NCBI GenBank assembly: GCA_001970955.1
Contig: MPUH01000160.1
Coordinates: forward strand, 28,549 to 92,548
Length of the DNA: 64,000 bases
Reading direction: 5' to 3'
Origin: Stentor coeruleus
Taxonomy: Eukaryota > Ciliophora > Heterotrichea > Heterotrichida > Stentoridae
The stretch's first letter is position 1; the number at the start of each line of letters is the position of its first letter. This document shows, piece by piece, positions 32,647 to 42,698 of the stretch. The notes under the pieces are model-generated. The model saw only the letters and a program-made list of their open reading frames with translations. It was not told the origin of the DNA and made no database searches. The position numbers and the translations under genes are program-made.

Positions 32647-33912
32647 TTAGTATTTATGTTTTTTATAAGGTAAAGATCCTGCCTCATAAGTATCTTCCTG
32701 AGTTTTCCTAGGGTAATATTTTTTAAAATCACCCTTCTTATTATTTCTATCAAAAAAATTCCCATTATATCCATCTCTAGAACTTGTATATTCATTAGTA
32801 TCATGTTCTGCATTCTTATACTGATTACCTAATCCTCCATCATTTATAGCTTCCCCATTAAATTTTTTCTTAGCATAACATTTATTTGCTGTATGTCCTT
32901 TTCTAAGACATTTATAGCAAGTTATGTTATCAAATCCATTTTCTCCTTTAGGAAAAGACTGATGAAATTTTGGTTTGAATGTGCATTCCTTAGCTCCATG
33001 ACCAGGTTTATTGCAATTTGGACATACCACAACTTGGAAATTTTGTTTTTCAACTATTGCTGATCCATCATATTTTCTTTTAGCAAAGCATTCTTTTACT
33101 GAGTGTCCAGTTCTTGCACATCGGGCGCATATTATTACTTTAGACTGTTGTTGAACTGGCTCTTCATCAGGTTCTTCTAAGAAAATTGTCCCATCAGCTC
33201 GAGTAGTTGCTTCACATTCTTTAGCAACATGTCCTGGGCGATAACATCTTCCACAATTGTTAGATATTACTTTAGGTTGTGGATTATTTATATTACTGAT
33301 TTTTGGTTTACTTAAGTTTTGACTAGATACTTGACTTATTTTTGAACTATCCTGAGATTTTTGTTCCTTTTCAATAGTATCTTCAGTGATTTGTGATTTA
33401 GTAGCATTTATCAACAACTTAGTCTCTTCCTTATCTTTATCATCATTCTTATTCATAGATTTATTTTTATCTAAAAAGATAGTTTTCTCATCATCAGAAA
33501 TAGAATCATCACTATCAGTTTCATAGCTTTCAGTAGGAGATGTTGGACAGAATAAACTAAAATCAGTATCTTGAGATATTCCATCAAGATCTTTTTGAAT
33601 AATTTCCAAATCTTTCTTACTAAGAACAAGTTCTTTATATTTTCCACCACGAACATTGCTTATACCATAGTTTTTCATATAAATCTTAGTGTATCTATCT
33701 TCATCTGTTTCAGTTGTTTCTATAAAAGTTTCAAGAACTCTAAGTGGAGGATATACAGAAGTCCATCGAGGAGCATATGAGATGCATGATTCAAGGATAA
33801 AATTTTTATTATCTTTCTTAATACTGCCAACAAGATATTTTTGATTGCTGCATTCAATTATATAGATTAGCTTGACTTGTCTTGAAAGTTTTGATTTTTG
33901 TGGTGATAACAT
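32647..33912 (-). CDS. GIY-YIG-like domain plus four CCHC zinc knuckles
   Basis: 421 residues. Residues about 12-105 resemble a divergent GIY-YIG-like module: KLIYIIECSNQKYLVGSIKK, then PRWTSVYPPLRVLETF and the typical downstream block YTKIYMKNYGISNVRGGKY. The catalytic Tyr/Arg/Glu pattern is not clearly kept, so nuclease activity is doubtful. An acidic, Ser-rich linker follows. Then four CCHC knuckles: CGRCYRPGHVAKEC, CARCARTGHSVKEC, CPNCNKPGHGAKEC and CYKCLRKGHTANKC, three of them followed by a similar 'KxxxDG/NG' segment. Zinc knuckles usually bind single-stranded RNA or DNA. Together this suggests a nucleic-acid binding protein. No retroelement genes are nearby, so it is not read as Gag. 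Confidence 0.75.
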   Translation of the reverse strand: MLSPQKSKLSRQVKLIYIIECSNQKYLVGSIKKDNKNFILESCISYAPRWTSVYPPLRVLETFIETTETDEDRYTKIYMKNYGISNVRGGKYKELVLSKKDLEIIQKDLDGISQDTDFSLFCPTSPTESYETDSDDSISDDEKTIFLDKNKSMNKNDDKDKEETKLLINATKSQITEDTIEKEQKSQDSSKISQVSSQNLSKPKISNINNPQPKVISNNCGRCYRPGHVAKECEATTRADGTIFLEEPDEEPVQQQSKVIICARCARTGHSVKECFAKRKYDGSAIVEKQNFQVVVCPNCNKPGHGAKECTFKPKFHQSFPKGENGFDNITCYKCLRKGHTANKCYAKKKFNGEAINDGGLGNQYKNAEHDTNEYTSSRDGYNGNFFDRNNKKGDFKKYYPRKTQEDTYEAGSLPYKKHKY

Positions 33913-34129
33913 TATTAAGGGGCTTCTGGGGGCACTTTGAGTATATTATATTTTTAGAGATTAGGAATTATTCCTTCTCTAAATTTCTAACATCAAAAAA
34001 TATCTCCTAATCTCCTAATCTCATATTCTAAAATTCTCATTCATATTAAACCCATCTCTTAAACTTCTTATTTTTTCATCTAAAATTCTAGTTCAAATAT
34101 TAAAATTTCGACAATTAAATAATCGTTAA

Positions 34130-36208
34130 ATGGTGAATTCTCTTAGCACTACTTTAATAAATATTCTTGGTGCTCCAACATCATGTCAAATAGAACAAGT
34201 AATCTCTGAACAAAAATCATATCTAAAACCAAACGAAACTATAACAACAACTTTTGATCTTTCTCCATCATTCATAATTTTTAATATCCTAACTGACAAC
34301 AATCTTATAGCAACAGGAACTTTATACTTAGAAAATATATCTAATTCCATAGCACAAACACTATGGCTTAGATGTAAAGATGCTTTAAATAGCTCAAGAG
34401 GTATAAAAATAAAAATAACAGTCTTAAAAACTAATATCAATAATCGTAATGATGATTGTCCTTATTTAGCACTTTTGTCATCGGGAAAAGCAGATGATGT
34501 TATATCTAAAAGACTAGAGGAAAGATTGAGATATTGTGAGAAAAAAGTTATGAAAATCAATTTTGAACCTGATGCTCCACCAAAGTTAGGTGTAGAAATA
34601 AAAAATTATGAAGCTGGAAATTTAGTTGATCTCGACAGTGGACGTTTAGAAAGCATAGGTGGGGATCAGATAAAAAAACAGGTCAAAATTCTGTCTGAAG
34701 AAGTCAAGAAAATCGGCCTAAATCCAGTCCAAGAACACCGAAATGAACTTAAAAACGAAGTCCGAGAACGAGTTTCTCAACAAGAAAACTTCGAAAAATA
34801 CACTGAAAATGCTGTCTTAGACATAACCAAACTCATAAGCGAAATGTGGAAACAAGAAGAACAAAGGACAAAAATCATGCAAAACATCATTGAAGAAGAA
34901 AACAAAATCAGAGAAAACACAATCAAAATCGACACTTTCAAAGATCGACTATCAAGTCTTCAAAGAAATATTCTAATGATGAAAACTTTATTAATCCGAT
35001 ATAGAGAAATAGAATATTTATATGAAACTGAAGAAAAATTCTTAGAAGATAGTTGCAAAGCTAGAAATACTCTTAATAAAAAATTTGAAGAAGCTAAAAA
35101 TGTAACTAATAATGCTAGAAATGAACATGGGAAACTTATTGAAAAACTAGATAAAGAATCTGAAGAATATTATGAAAAACTTAAGCTAATATCAGGAAAT
35201 GAGAAAATTCTAATTGAAAATACTCAAAATTTGAAAAATGCGCTTTCAGAACTGAAAGTAAAAATGACTGATAAAAATTTGATTGATTCTCCTGATACTT
35301 TTCTAGCTTCAAATGATAGATACTCATGTATTTCAAAACTCCAATCATTACAATCAGAAGCTTTTGAACATGATCAGGAGTCAAAACTTAAATACAAAGC
35401 CGCTCTTGATCAAAAACATTCAAGTTATGAAGTTCTGATTTCTTTATACAGGAATTTAGAAAACCAGTCGCAATTATGTTATGGAAAACATTTAGAAAAA
35501 TACTTGAATTTTAATGAACTAATATTTTTAGAACAATCTTGTTGTATTCAAGGAGATATTTCTAATCTAAATGAATCTTTAGCACGATTTCTTAAATTAT
35601 ATTCATCATCAAATAAATCAGCATTAGGTTATTTAGATAGTACAAGTAGTCAGATACTTAAAGAAACTGATACTATTAAAGACCAATGTAATAAAATCAA
35701 TGAAATAATGAATTGTGTTGTTGAAAAAGATTCAGAAACTGATAGGATTAAAGCTATTATGGGGGAAATCAAACTTCGTCATCCACCTTTTATACCAAAA
35801 CTTGATGATCCTGTTGATGTAGCGCTTTTTGAATTTATAAAATCATGTGAAGAACCTATTCCGATACCTTTTACTAGAGAAGAATCTGGGGTTTATTTGT
35901 TTGGGACTAAGAGAATATTCTTGAAATTAGAAAATGGGAATATTGTTATAAGAATTGGAGGTGGGTTTACAAATATTCAGAATTTTATTGAAATATATAC
36001 ACCGATTGAGCTACAAAGACAAGAAGAGGTAGTTGAAGAGGCTAGTCCAAATTTTAAATCATCACAGGCAAGATTTACTCAATCACCACGAAAAGGTATG
36101 TCACCACAAAGGGCTGCTAGGATTATACAAGGAGCAGTTGAAGTTGGTGTATCAGGAACTCCATTTAAATCTTTGTCTCCATTTAGAAAAACTCCTATTA
36201 GAAAGTAA
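34130..36208 (+). CDS. Coiled-coil protein with GAS2-related (GAR) domain
   Basis: 692 residues. The first 120 could form a C2-like beta domain (ITTTFDLSPSFIIFNIL, ATGTLYLENISNSIAQ). Residues about 190-530 are long coiled coil (E/K/L/N-rich). Residues about 557-635 fit a GAR domain: DDPVDVALFEFI, a 'GVYLFGTKRIFLK' strand, and the hallmark NIVIRIGGGFTNIQNFIEIY, corresponding to the 'VMVRVGGGW..L..FL' core that binds microtubules in GAS2 proteins. The basic tail contains repeated SP sites (FTQSPRKG, SLSPFRKTP). A microtubule-associated linker is inferred, fitting the microtubule-rich cortex of a large ciliate. The zinc-site cysteines of GAS2 are not obvious. Confidence 0.68.
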   Translation: MVNSLSTTLINILGAPTSCQIEQVISEQKSYLKPNETITTTFDLSPSFIIFNILTDNNLIATGTLYLENISNSIAQTLWLRCKDALNSSRGIKIKITVLKTNINNRNDDCPYLALLSSGKADDVISKRLEERLRYCEKKVMKINFEPDAPPKLGVEIKNYEAGNLVDLDSGRLESIGGDQIKKQVKILSEEVKKIGLNPVQEHRNELKNEVRERVSQQENFEKYTENAVLDITKLISEMWKQEEQRTKIMQNIIEEENKIRENTIKIDTFKDRLSSLQRNILMMKTLLIRYREIEYLYETEEKFLEDSCKARNTLNKKFEEAKNVTNNARNEHGKLIEKLDKESEEYYEKLKLISGNEKILIENTQNLKNALSELKVKMTDKNLIDSPDTFLASNDRYSCISKLQSLQSEAFEHDQESKLKYKAALDQKHSSYEVLISLYRNLENQSQLCYGKHLEKYLNFNELIFLEQSCCIQGDISNLNESLARFLKLYSSSNKSALGYLDSTSSQILKETDTIKDQCNKINEIMNCVVEKDSETDRIKAIMGEIKLRHPPFIPKLDDPVDVALFEFIKSCEEPIPIPFTREESGVYLFGTKRIFLKLENGNIVIRIGGGFTNIQNFIEIYTPIELQRQEEVVEEASPNFKSSQARFTQSPRKGMSPQRAARIIQGAVEVGVSGTPFKSLSPFRKTPIRK

Positions 36209-36282
36209 AAAATTTAGATAAAAATTTTAACACCTAAGATATATCATATGGGTTATTTTATAAATTTAGAAATCTAAATTTA

Positions 36283-36918
36283 TTATTCATTACGGGTTGC
36301 TGATAATACAGGCTGGGGGATGAAAGTTTTGATTTTCATTTTTTTCAATGACAAAAAGTGTGGGTTGGTAGAGCTCCTAAGCAATGCCTGGGCTTTGGTT
36401 TGATACGCTAAAGAAGATCCTTCAGGAAATCTAAGCTTTTTAATTGAATTCTTATAAAAATCAAGTGCTTTTCCTGGGTGTAAGGGTTTTTTAACAATAC
36501 TATTTAACCCTAGGACATCTTTTCGTTGGTTAGAATCTGGTATGAACACAGATAGTGTATTAGTATTTTTTAAATTCGGCTTTTTTTTAAAAATATTTGA
36601 TGTTGAGCACACTGATTTATTAGGAAGCCGGGTTTGATTACTAAAAGCGGTAGCAATATTTCGATTGATCGGCGTTTGATATCGTGAAATACTTGAATTA
36701 TTCAAACTTTCCAACTTATAATAAGGTTCTTGTATAGATTTACAAGATCCTTCATGAGTTTTCCCTAAATGATTTTCAGGAGTAAAGTTGGTATATATAA
36801 TTGTTACCCTCTGGTGACTTTTTTCAGGAAAACTAAAGTTTTTAACAGAAAGCCATTCTCCTGAAGAATTAGTTTCGTTTGTTTTCCGCATGTTGATTAT
36901 ACCTTTAATATAGTTCAT
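36283..36918 (-). CDS. Basic protein, unknown
   Basis: 211 residues, no family recognised. Polar, Ser/Asn/Lys-rich and probably disordered, no membrane segment. A local motif PLHPGKALDFYKNSIKKL near residue 143 resembles short helical 'P..ALxxY' segments in front of ciliate DYRK-type kinase domains, but no kinase is present. Possible start at Met1 (MNYIKG) or Met10 (MRKTNE). Convergent with the GAR gene. Confidence 0.5.
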   Translation of the reverse strand: MNYIKGIINMRKTNETNSSGEWLSVKNFSFPEKSHQRVTIIYTNFTPENHLGKTHEGSCKSIQEPYYKLESLNNSSISRYQTPINRNIATAFSNQTRLPNKSVCSTSNIFKKKPNLKNTNTLSVFIPDSNQRKDVLGLNSIVKKPLHPGKALDFYKNSIKKLRFPEGSSLAYQTKAQALLRSSTNPHFLSLKKMKIKTFIPQPVLSATRNE

Positions 36919-37134
36919 TATATAACAAAAAATATTCCCAACAGAAACTATCCTTATATTTCAATATTAATCTACTTAAAAAACTCCCATATCTCTCTTT
37001 AAAAGTGTCTTTCAATATATTTAATCTACATATTATCTATTTCAAAATCCTTTAAAAACTCTAAAATATTTACTAGAAAATATAAATTTCATACAAAACA
37101 AAAATACCAATTTGCACTAAATAATTCTTATTAC

Positions 37135-37668
37135 TTACCCCGTATAATCATACTCAGCTCTAACATGCATAATAAGTTTATTTTCCACAAAGAAGAAACT
37201 ATCTGATCTAGTTTCATACGGGTTACCAACCATGTCAATAATCATATCCTTAGGTAAAGAAGGTAGATCATATATAAATTCATGAGAATTCACAGAATTA
37301 GGTATCATGAAATCTATAGTAAAGTCATAGCTTTGCAATAAATTTTGTCTAAAATAATGTCGCTCAATCATTCTAAAATTCGATACAGGCAATGGCCCTA
37401 CAGAAAAATGAATCGATGTGCCTAAGCTTCGTAATAAAAGAAATTCTGGAGGGAAGGAATATTGGATAAGCCGAGTATCCTCAGTAGCTTCCTCGAAATC
37501 TCTTTCTATTTCAAATAAGCATCGATTATTCTCTATATCTCGGATTCGGAAGCTGCCAAAGCGTATATCGTAAATGTTGTCTGAAAGGGTACATAAAAAA
37601 TCATTGCAGGCCTCAGTGAATCCGAGGACAGTCTCTGGAGTAATGCTTTGTTGCATTTTTATATCCAT
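37135..37668 (-). CDS. UNC119: UNC119 lipid-binding chaperone
   Basis: 177 residues, full-length core of the UNC119/PDE6-delta family. Diagnostic blocks: ITPETVLGF, NIYDIRFGSFRIRDI, SIHFSVGPLPVSNFRMIERH, YFRQNLLQSYDFTIDFMIP, IYDLPSLP and NPYETRSDSFFFVENKLIMH. UNC119 is an immunoglobulin-like beta-sandwich that holds N-myristoyl chains of cargo and releases them inside cilia under ARL3 control. It lacks the long disordered N-terminus of the mammalian proteins. The first Met is used; Met5 is possible. Plausible cargo in this window includes the two N-myristoylated MORN proteins, but that is inference. Confidence 0.95.
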   Translation of the reverse strand: MDIKMQQSITPETVLGFTEACNDFLCTLSDNIYDIRFGSFRIRDIENNRCLFEIERDFEEATEDTRLIQYSFPPEFLLLRSLGTSIHFSVGPLPVSNFRMIERHYFRQNLLQSYDFTIDFMIPNSVNSHEFIYDLPSLPKDMIIDMVGNPYETRSDSFFFVENKLIMHVRAEYDYTG

Positions 37669-39059
37669 TGAAACATATTTGCTATAGGTTTACTATGTGA
37701 TATAAGATAAATTTTGGGTTTATAAGGTGAAGATATGATTAGGATTATGTGATAGATCATTTTATGCAAGTGAAAATTTTGTTAGAGGTTTAAGATTAGG
37801 GATTTATTTAGAAAAAGATTTGATTCATTGGGATTATAGAGAGATTTGAAATTTTTTAGTTAAATATTGTTGGAGGGTTATTGGGTTTATATATTTTTTA
37901 AGTTTTATTGATGATTTTACCTTGTAGTTTTGATTAATGTATTTTAGGGTTGATGAAAGATTAGAGCTAGTGATAGGGTTTTTTGGTTTGAAAAGATAAT
38001 AAAAATATATAAAGTTGATAATTAGAAAGTAGGATAGAGGATAATTGGATTGTTGTGATGATGAAGAAATATTTTTTTAAAGAAGATTTAGAATATAAGA
38101 TAAGAAGGAGGTTGTGAAAAAAATGTGACAAGTTTTAGGGGTTTTTTAGTTTGTTAATAGGTAGTTTTTAGTAGATTTTTTGATTGGTAAAAATTTTTAG
38201 GAGATGATGAAAGTTTCAAGAGATTTAGAAAATAATTTGTGGTATATGAGAAATCAAATTGGTATTTATGCTTATTCTGTTATGAATAACATATCTGAGA
38301 TGAATTAAATATAGTGATATCGGTTATATAGATACAATCATGCCGAAGTTAATAAGAACTTTAATGATGATTCTGATTATTAGAAAGCTGATAAGACCTG
38401 ATTCTTTTTAACTAGGAAAAAATCTTAAGGGGGATAAGAGAGGAATATTTACTATGATACAACTCTTGAGATACTGGAATTTATTGGGCGATTTATAATA
38501 TAGGATAGATAATGTATATAATAAAAATATAATAATAATAATCATCAAGTTTAATTTTATAAAAAGTTCTATTAAGACAAAAAACCCTAGAATCGATTTC
38601 ATACAAACTGTTTTGAAAACTCCATAAATCCTATAATAAACCTCACAATTCTATTTAAATACTAAAAATCCGCTCCGGAAATTGTCCAATTTTATTACCC
38701 TAACTCCCTTCAAAATCTTTTCACAACAATTATCTACTCTATACAAAAATAATCATACCTCTCAATTAAAACTCTATATATAAATTCATATTTGATCTTT
38801 GAAATCAAAAAAAATCTATCTAATTATTTTTCTTCAAGCCAAAAAACTATACAAGACAATTTTTTTACTTAGAAAAAACTATACTTTGATTTATCTAAAC
38901 TACTAAAAAATATCTAACTATATATTCTATTTTTAAAAGTATTTTGTAGATCNATACTTTGATTTATCTAAACTACTAAAAAATATCTAACTATATATTC
39001 TATTTTTAAAAGTATTTCATAGATTCTATATTTATAAATTTTTTATATATATAATTATT
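37669..39059. other. Spacer between divergent genes, with N join
   Basis: No gene seen. Strongly G/T/A (C-poor) from 37690 to about 38400, then A/C/T from about 38600. Direct copies 38881-38952 and about 38954-39025 flank N at 38953 (join artefact with small differences). Confidence 0.6.
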
Positions 39060-42000
39060 ATGTGTGAAAGAAATGCTGATATACTTGCTACTAAGGAATA
39101 CATCAAATACTGTGATATGAAAGTAAATAGACCAATAAATCATTTAAGTTTGAAATTTTTTTCTGAGAATGTAGTTTATCAACCTTTTGTCTTACGATAT
39201 CAAGAAAGAAATAAAGTTAATGGACTTTTTCCTCTTGCGTCAATGCCAGCTATAAGAAATCAAGAAATCAAATGCGATTTTTTAAGAGACTGGACTAGTA
39301 ATGGTCAACAAAATAATAATCAAAGTTATTTTAATCAAAGAGATAGTGCGAATGCTACATTTATAGATGCTAATGAGGAAAATAAAATTTCAAGTGTTCT
39401 TTCAAAAAATTGCAAGTTTCTTATAGTTATCACAATATGCAATGAAAAGGCAAAAGAACTTGATGATACTTTAAATGGCATTTTTTGCAATTTGAAAAAT
39501 TTTATTCATGGCAAAGAAGGGTATAAATGCAAATTAAATGAAATTGGTTGTATTATCGTTGCTGATGGTATTGAGGCTTTTAATAAATCTTATAAGGCAC
39601 AGCACAATACTATCAATAATAAGTGTGAAGTTTGTGATTTGGATAAAAATTTTATAAAGGCACATAGTGAAAAATGTGGGAATTTTTTGTATTTTTCACA
39701 GTTTTTTAATGAACATTGTATTGAAAATTTTTTTGCTGAGCAGGAAATTTTTGAAGAAATGATTAAAGAATCAGAAGTAATAGAAAAAATACTTAATGTC
39801 AATGAGAACTTTAGATATATATTTAGAGAGATTTATAGAATGGAAGAAGAAAAAATAATTGAAGAAAGCAAAGATAGTGATAAAAATAAAATTGATGAAG
39901 AAGATAAAGAAGAGGGATCTTCGGATAAAGAAGATAAAGAAGAGAGATCTTCGGATAAAGAGGAAGTTAAGGAAGAAATAAAATTTAATTTCTCTAGAGA
40001 CAATGAAAAAATATGTAAACTTCATGATATTTTATTTTCATTACTGAGCCTTCCAAAGCAATACATTAATCTATTCAAAGACAGCCCGACTAAAAAAGCT
40101 ACCTTGAATTCTGAGCTTATAAAAAGCGACAAAGAAATAAAATCAAAAATCAAAAATCTAGGTAAACATTATAATATTCTAAGAAATTGTGCACATATTT
40201 CAGATGAATATTATGATCTTGCAATCAAATTCCTTCAAATTTTCAACCTCCAAGAATATATAATGAAAGCATGGATAAATGAACAAGAAGAAATCTTAAT
40301 TAATATCCTTCCTCATAGAGAAGAAGATAATAATGTTGTTTACTTATTTATAAAAGATATAAACTATGAAAAAGAAGAAACTTATTCAGAAGAAGCATTT
40401 GATGAAATTTTTGAAAATAAATATAGTAATTGTGAAATCGATTATGCAAAAGATTTTATATATGGATTAATTCAAAAATATATTGAAAAGTGTAAAAGTT
40501 TAAATGATTATTTAGAAAAAATATCGAAACTTAAATATTGTGAAAAGAAATGGATTGAAAAGTCTGACNTCGATTATGCAAAAGATTTTATATATGGATT
40601 AATTCAAAAATATATTGAAAAGTGTAAAAGTTTGAATGATTATTTAGAAAAAATATCGAAACTTAAATATTGTGAAAAGAAATGGATTGAAAAGTCTGAT
40701 TCAAGAATAATTGAGACTAATGAGATTTTAAAGAAATTAAAAAGTAGTAGGAATAAGCATAGTGAAATGTATAAAGATGAAGAGAATGAGAGACAAATGG
40801 AGACTATAAATGAAAATATAATTCGATTAACTAAAAGCACAGGATTTATGAAACCAGATCCTTATAGTGAAAGAGGTATGCCTAAGACTAAATCGCATAT
40901 GAATATAAAAGATGAGCATGAAACAGAAATGGAAGATCTGATAAATGAAAGACATAAATTCAACAAAGAGCATAAAAGTTATCTAGAAAAAATCTCTGAT
41001 CTTCATCCTGAAGAAAAGAAAAAATATGAGTTTACATTGATTAAAAAGCTAAAAGACTTAAAATATATAAAAGAAAACGAAGAAATAGCCCACTGCTTTA
41101 GTATGAAACTTAGTTTTTCAGATGATGAAGAACAAAAAGAACAAGTCGATAGATCTATGCAAAACGAATTAGGAATATCAATAATTAATGATTCGAGTTG
41201 CAACATAAACAGACAAAATCAATCAAATGAACCTTTCCTCAATCTGATTTTTTGTGTGAAGCAGCTAAACAAACGAAAATTAAATTCTCATAGATGGTTC
41301 TTAGAAGGATTTTGTAGTATTATCAATCCAAATTTTATAATGTTTCTTGATGTTGGAACAATACCAAAAAACAATAGCCTATATAGTCTTTATTATGCTA
41401 TGGCAAAAGATGAATATTTAGCAGGATGCTGTGGAGAAATTATCCCTATTAAACCAAAAAATTGTAATATGGTAGTAAACGCTCAAATAGTCGAATACAA
41501 ATTTTCACATATCCTAGACAAGGCTCTTGAAAGTGTTATTGGCTATGTATCAGTTCTTCCAGGAGCTTTTAGTGCATATAGATGGAAATGTTTTGATACT
41601 AAAATATTAAGTAAATATTTCCATTCTCAATACAATCAAGAAATGTCTCTTTTTGAAGCAAATATGTATTTGGCTGAAGATAGGATATTATGTTTAGAAC
41701 TTATGTGTATGAAAAATGAAAAATATATTTTAAGGTATGTCAATGAGTCACAAGCTGAAACTGATACCCCTGAAACACTTGATAGATTAATGGCACAAAG
41801 GAGAAGATGGATAAATGGTTCATGGTTTTCTATGATATACACCATTACTAAATGTAATAAAATAGGTAAATCAAAACACAAATGTTTAATAAAATTTATT
41901 TTCAGGATTTTGATGGTTTATTATGCGATTGTTGCAATGTTTAATTGGGTTCTAGTTGGAGCATTTTATATTGGCTTTGCGATATCTTTAAAAAAAAATA

Positions 42001-42698
42001 TCAATGAGAAATCGTCTAATGTTGACAAACTTTTGAATATATCAACACCATTTATTATCATTTATATAGCTATTCTTATATTTATAACTATTGCATCTTT
42101 ATCTGTATCTCCTACAAAGCTTGAAAAAGTCTTTAAGGTAATATCATATATTTATGGTTTATATACACTTGGCACAATTGGATTAATCTTTAGTTTCATT
42201 TATAAAAGCAATGTTGTTGAAAATATTATTGTAAACCATGCATGGAAAACCTCAATATCTTTAGTTTCAATAGGAATTATAGTATTTTTTTTTGTAATTG
42301 TAATATGTTTAAATTACAAAAGTATAGCTCCAATACTTTTAGGGTTATTTCATTTTTTGTTTATGACTGGGACATATGTTAATGTTTTTTTAATCTATTC
42401 AATATGTAATTTTCATGACTGTTCTTGGGGAAATAGACCAGATAATAAAACTGAAGCTGAAAAACTTACGGAAGCACAATATAAAAATGAAAGAACTAGA
42501 TTTGTTATGTTTTGGATTTTATGTAATGGTTTTTTTGTATATGCTGTAGAGTTACTTTATAATAGTGATGATGATTATAGTCATTATTATTTAAATAGTG
42601 TTGCATCCTTAGCTTTTCTGATTATGGTTATTAAATGTATAGGAGGAATTATGTACTTTTTCTGTGAGAAATGCTATCATCGATGGTTGATAAGATAA
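39060..42698 (+). CDS. Chitin-synthase-like glycosyltransferase (GT2)
   Basis: 1212 residues as read, 1168 after collapsing the in-frame 132-nt duplication around N at 40569. The catalytic core is split: the nucleotide-binding part is near 120-200 (FLIVITICNEKAKELDDTL, IGCIIVADGIEAF), then an insertion of about 500 charged coiled-coil residues (including two DKEDKEE-type repeats), then NPNFIMFLDVGTIPKNNSL (acidic site), LPGAFSAYRW, LAEDRILCLELM and the signature QRRRWINGSW near 912. Five or six C-terminal TM helices follow. These are chitin synthase motifs (EDR, QRRRW). The usual DAGT is DVGT. It probably makes chitin for a cyst or lorica. The large insertion is unusual. Confidence 0.85.
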   Translation: MCERNADILATKEYIKYCDMKVNRPINHLSLKFFSENVVYQPFVLRYQERNKVNGLFPLASMPAIRNQEIKCDFLRDWTSNGQQNNNQSYFNQRDSANATFIDANEENKISSVLSKNCKFLIVITICNEKAKELDDTLNGIFCNLKNFIHGKEGYKCKLNEIGCIIVADGIEAFNKSYKAQHNTINNKCEVCDLDKNFIKAHSEKCGNFLYFSQFFNEHCIENFFAEQEIFEEMIKESEVIEKILNVNENFRYIFREIYRMEEEKIIEESKDSDKNKIDEEDKEEGSSDKEDKEERSSDKEEVKEEIKFNFSRDNEKICKLHDILFSLLSLPKQYINLFKDSPTKKATLNSELIKSDKEIKSKIKNLGKHYNILRNCAHISDEYYDLAIKFLQIFNLQEYIMKAWINEQEEILINILPHREEDNNVVYLFIKDINYEKEETYSEEAFDEIFENKYSNCEIDYAKDFIYGLIQKYIEKCKSLNDYLEKISKLKYCEKKWIEKSDXDYAKDFIYGLIQKYIEKCKSLNDYLEKISKLKYCEKKWIEKSDSRIIETNEILKKLKSSRNKHSEMYKDEENERQMETINENIIRLTKSTGFMKPDPYSERGMPKTKSHMNIKDEHETEMEDLINERHKFNKEHKSYLEKISDLHPEEKKKYEFTLIKKLKDLKYIKENEEIAHCFSMKLSFSDDEEQKEQVDRSMQNELGISIINDSSCNINRQNQSNEPFLNLIFCVKQLNKRKLNSHRWFLEGFCSIINPNFIMFLDVGTIPKNNSLYSLYYAMAKDEYLAGCCGEIIPIKPKNCNMVVNAQIVEYKFSHILDKALESVIGYVSVLPGAFSAYRWKCFDTKILSKYFHSQYNQEMSLFEANMYLAEDRILCLELMCMKNEKYILRYVNESQAETDTPETLDRLMAQRRRWINGSWFSMIYTITKCNKIGKSKHKCLIKFIFRILMVYYAIVAMFNWVLVGAFYIGFAISLKKNINEKSSNVDKLLNISTPFIIIYIAILIFITIASLSVSPTKLEKVFKVISYIYGLYTLGTIGLIFSFIYKSNVVENIIVNHAWKTSISLVSIGIIVFFFVIVICLNYKSIAPILLGLFHFLFMTGTYVNVFLIYSICNFHDCSWGNRPDNKTEAEKLTEAQYKNERTRFVMFWILCNGFFVYAVELLYNSDDDYSHYYLNSVASLAFLIMVIKCIGGIMYFFCEKCYHRWLIR
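40438..40700. repeat. 131-nt direct copies around N (join artefact)
   Basis: Copies 40438-40568 and 40570-40700 around N at 40569 differ at two bases. The 132-nt offset keeps frame, so the repeat would add 44 residues. Confidence 0.85.

Noticed and set aside
38408-38602. 64-codon minus ORF, hydrophobic
   Set aside because: AT-rich spacer; Ile/Leu-rich by composition, no support.
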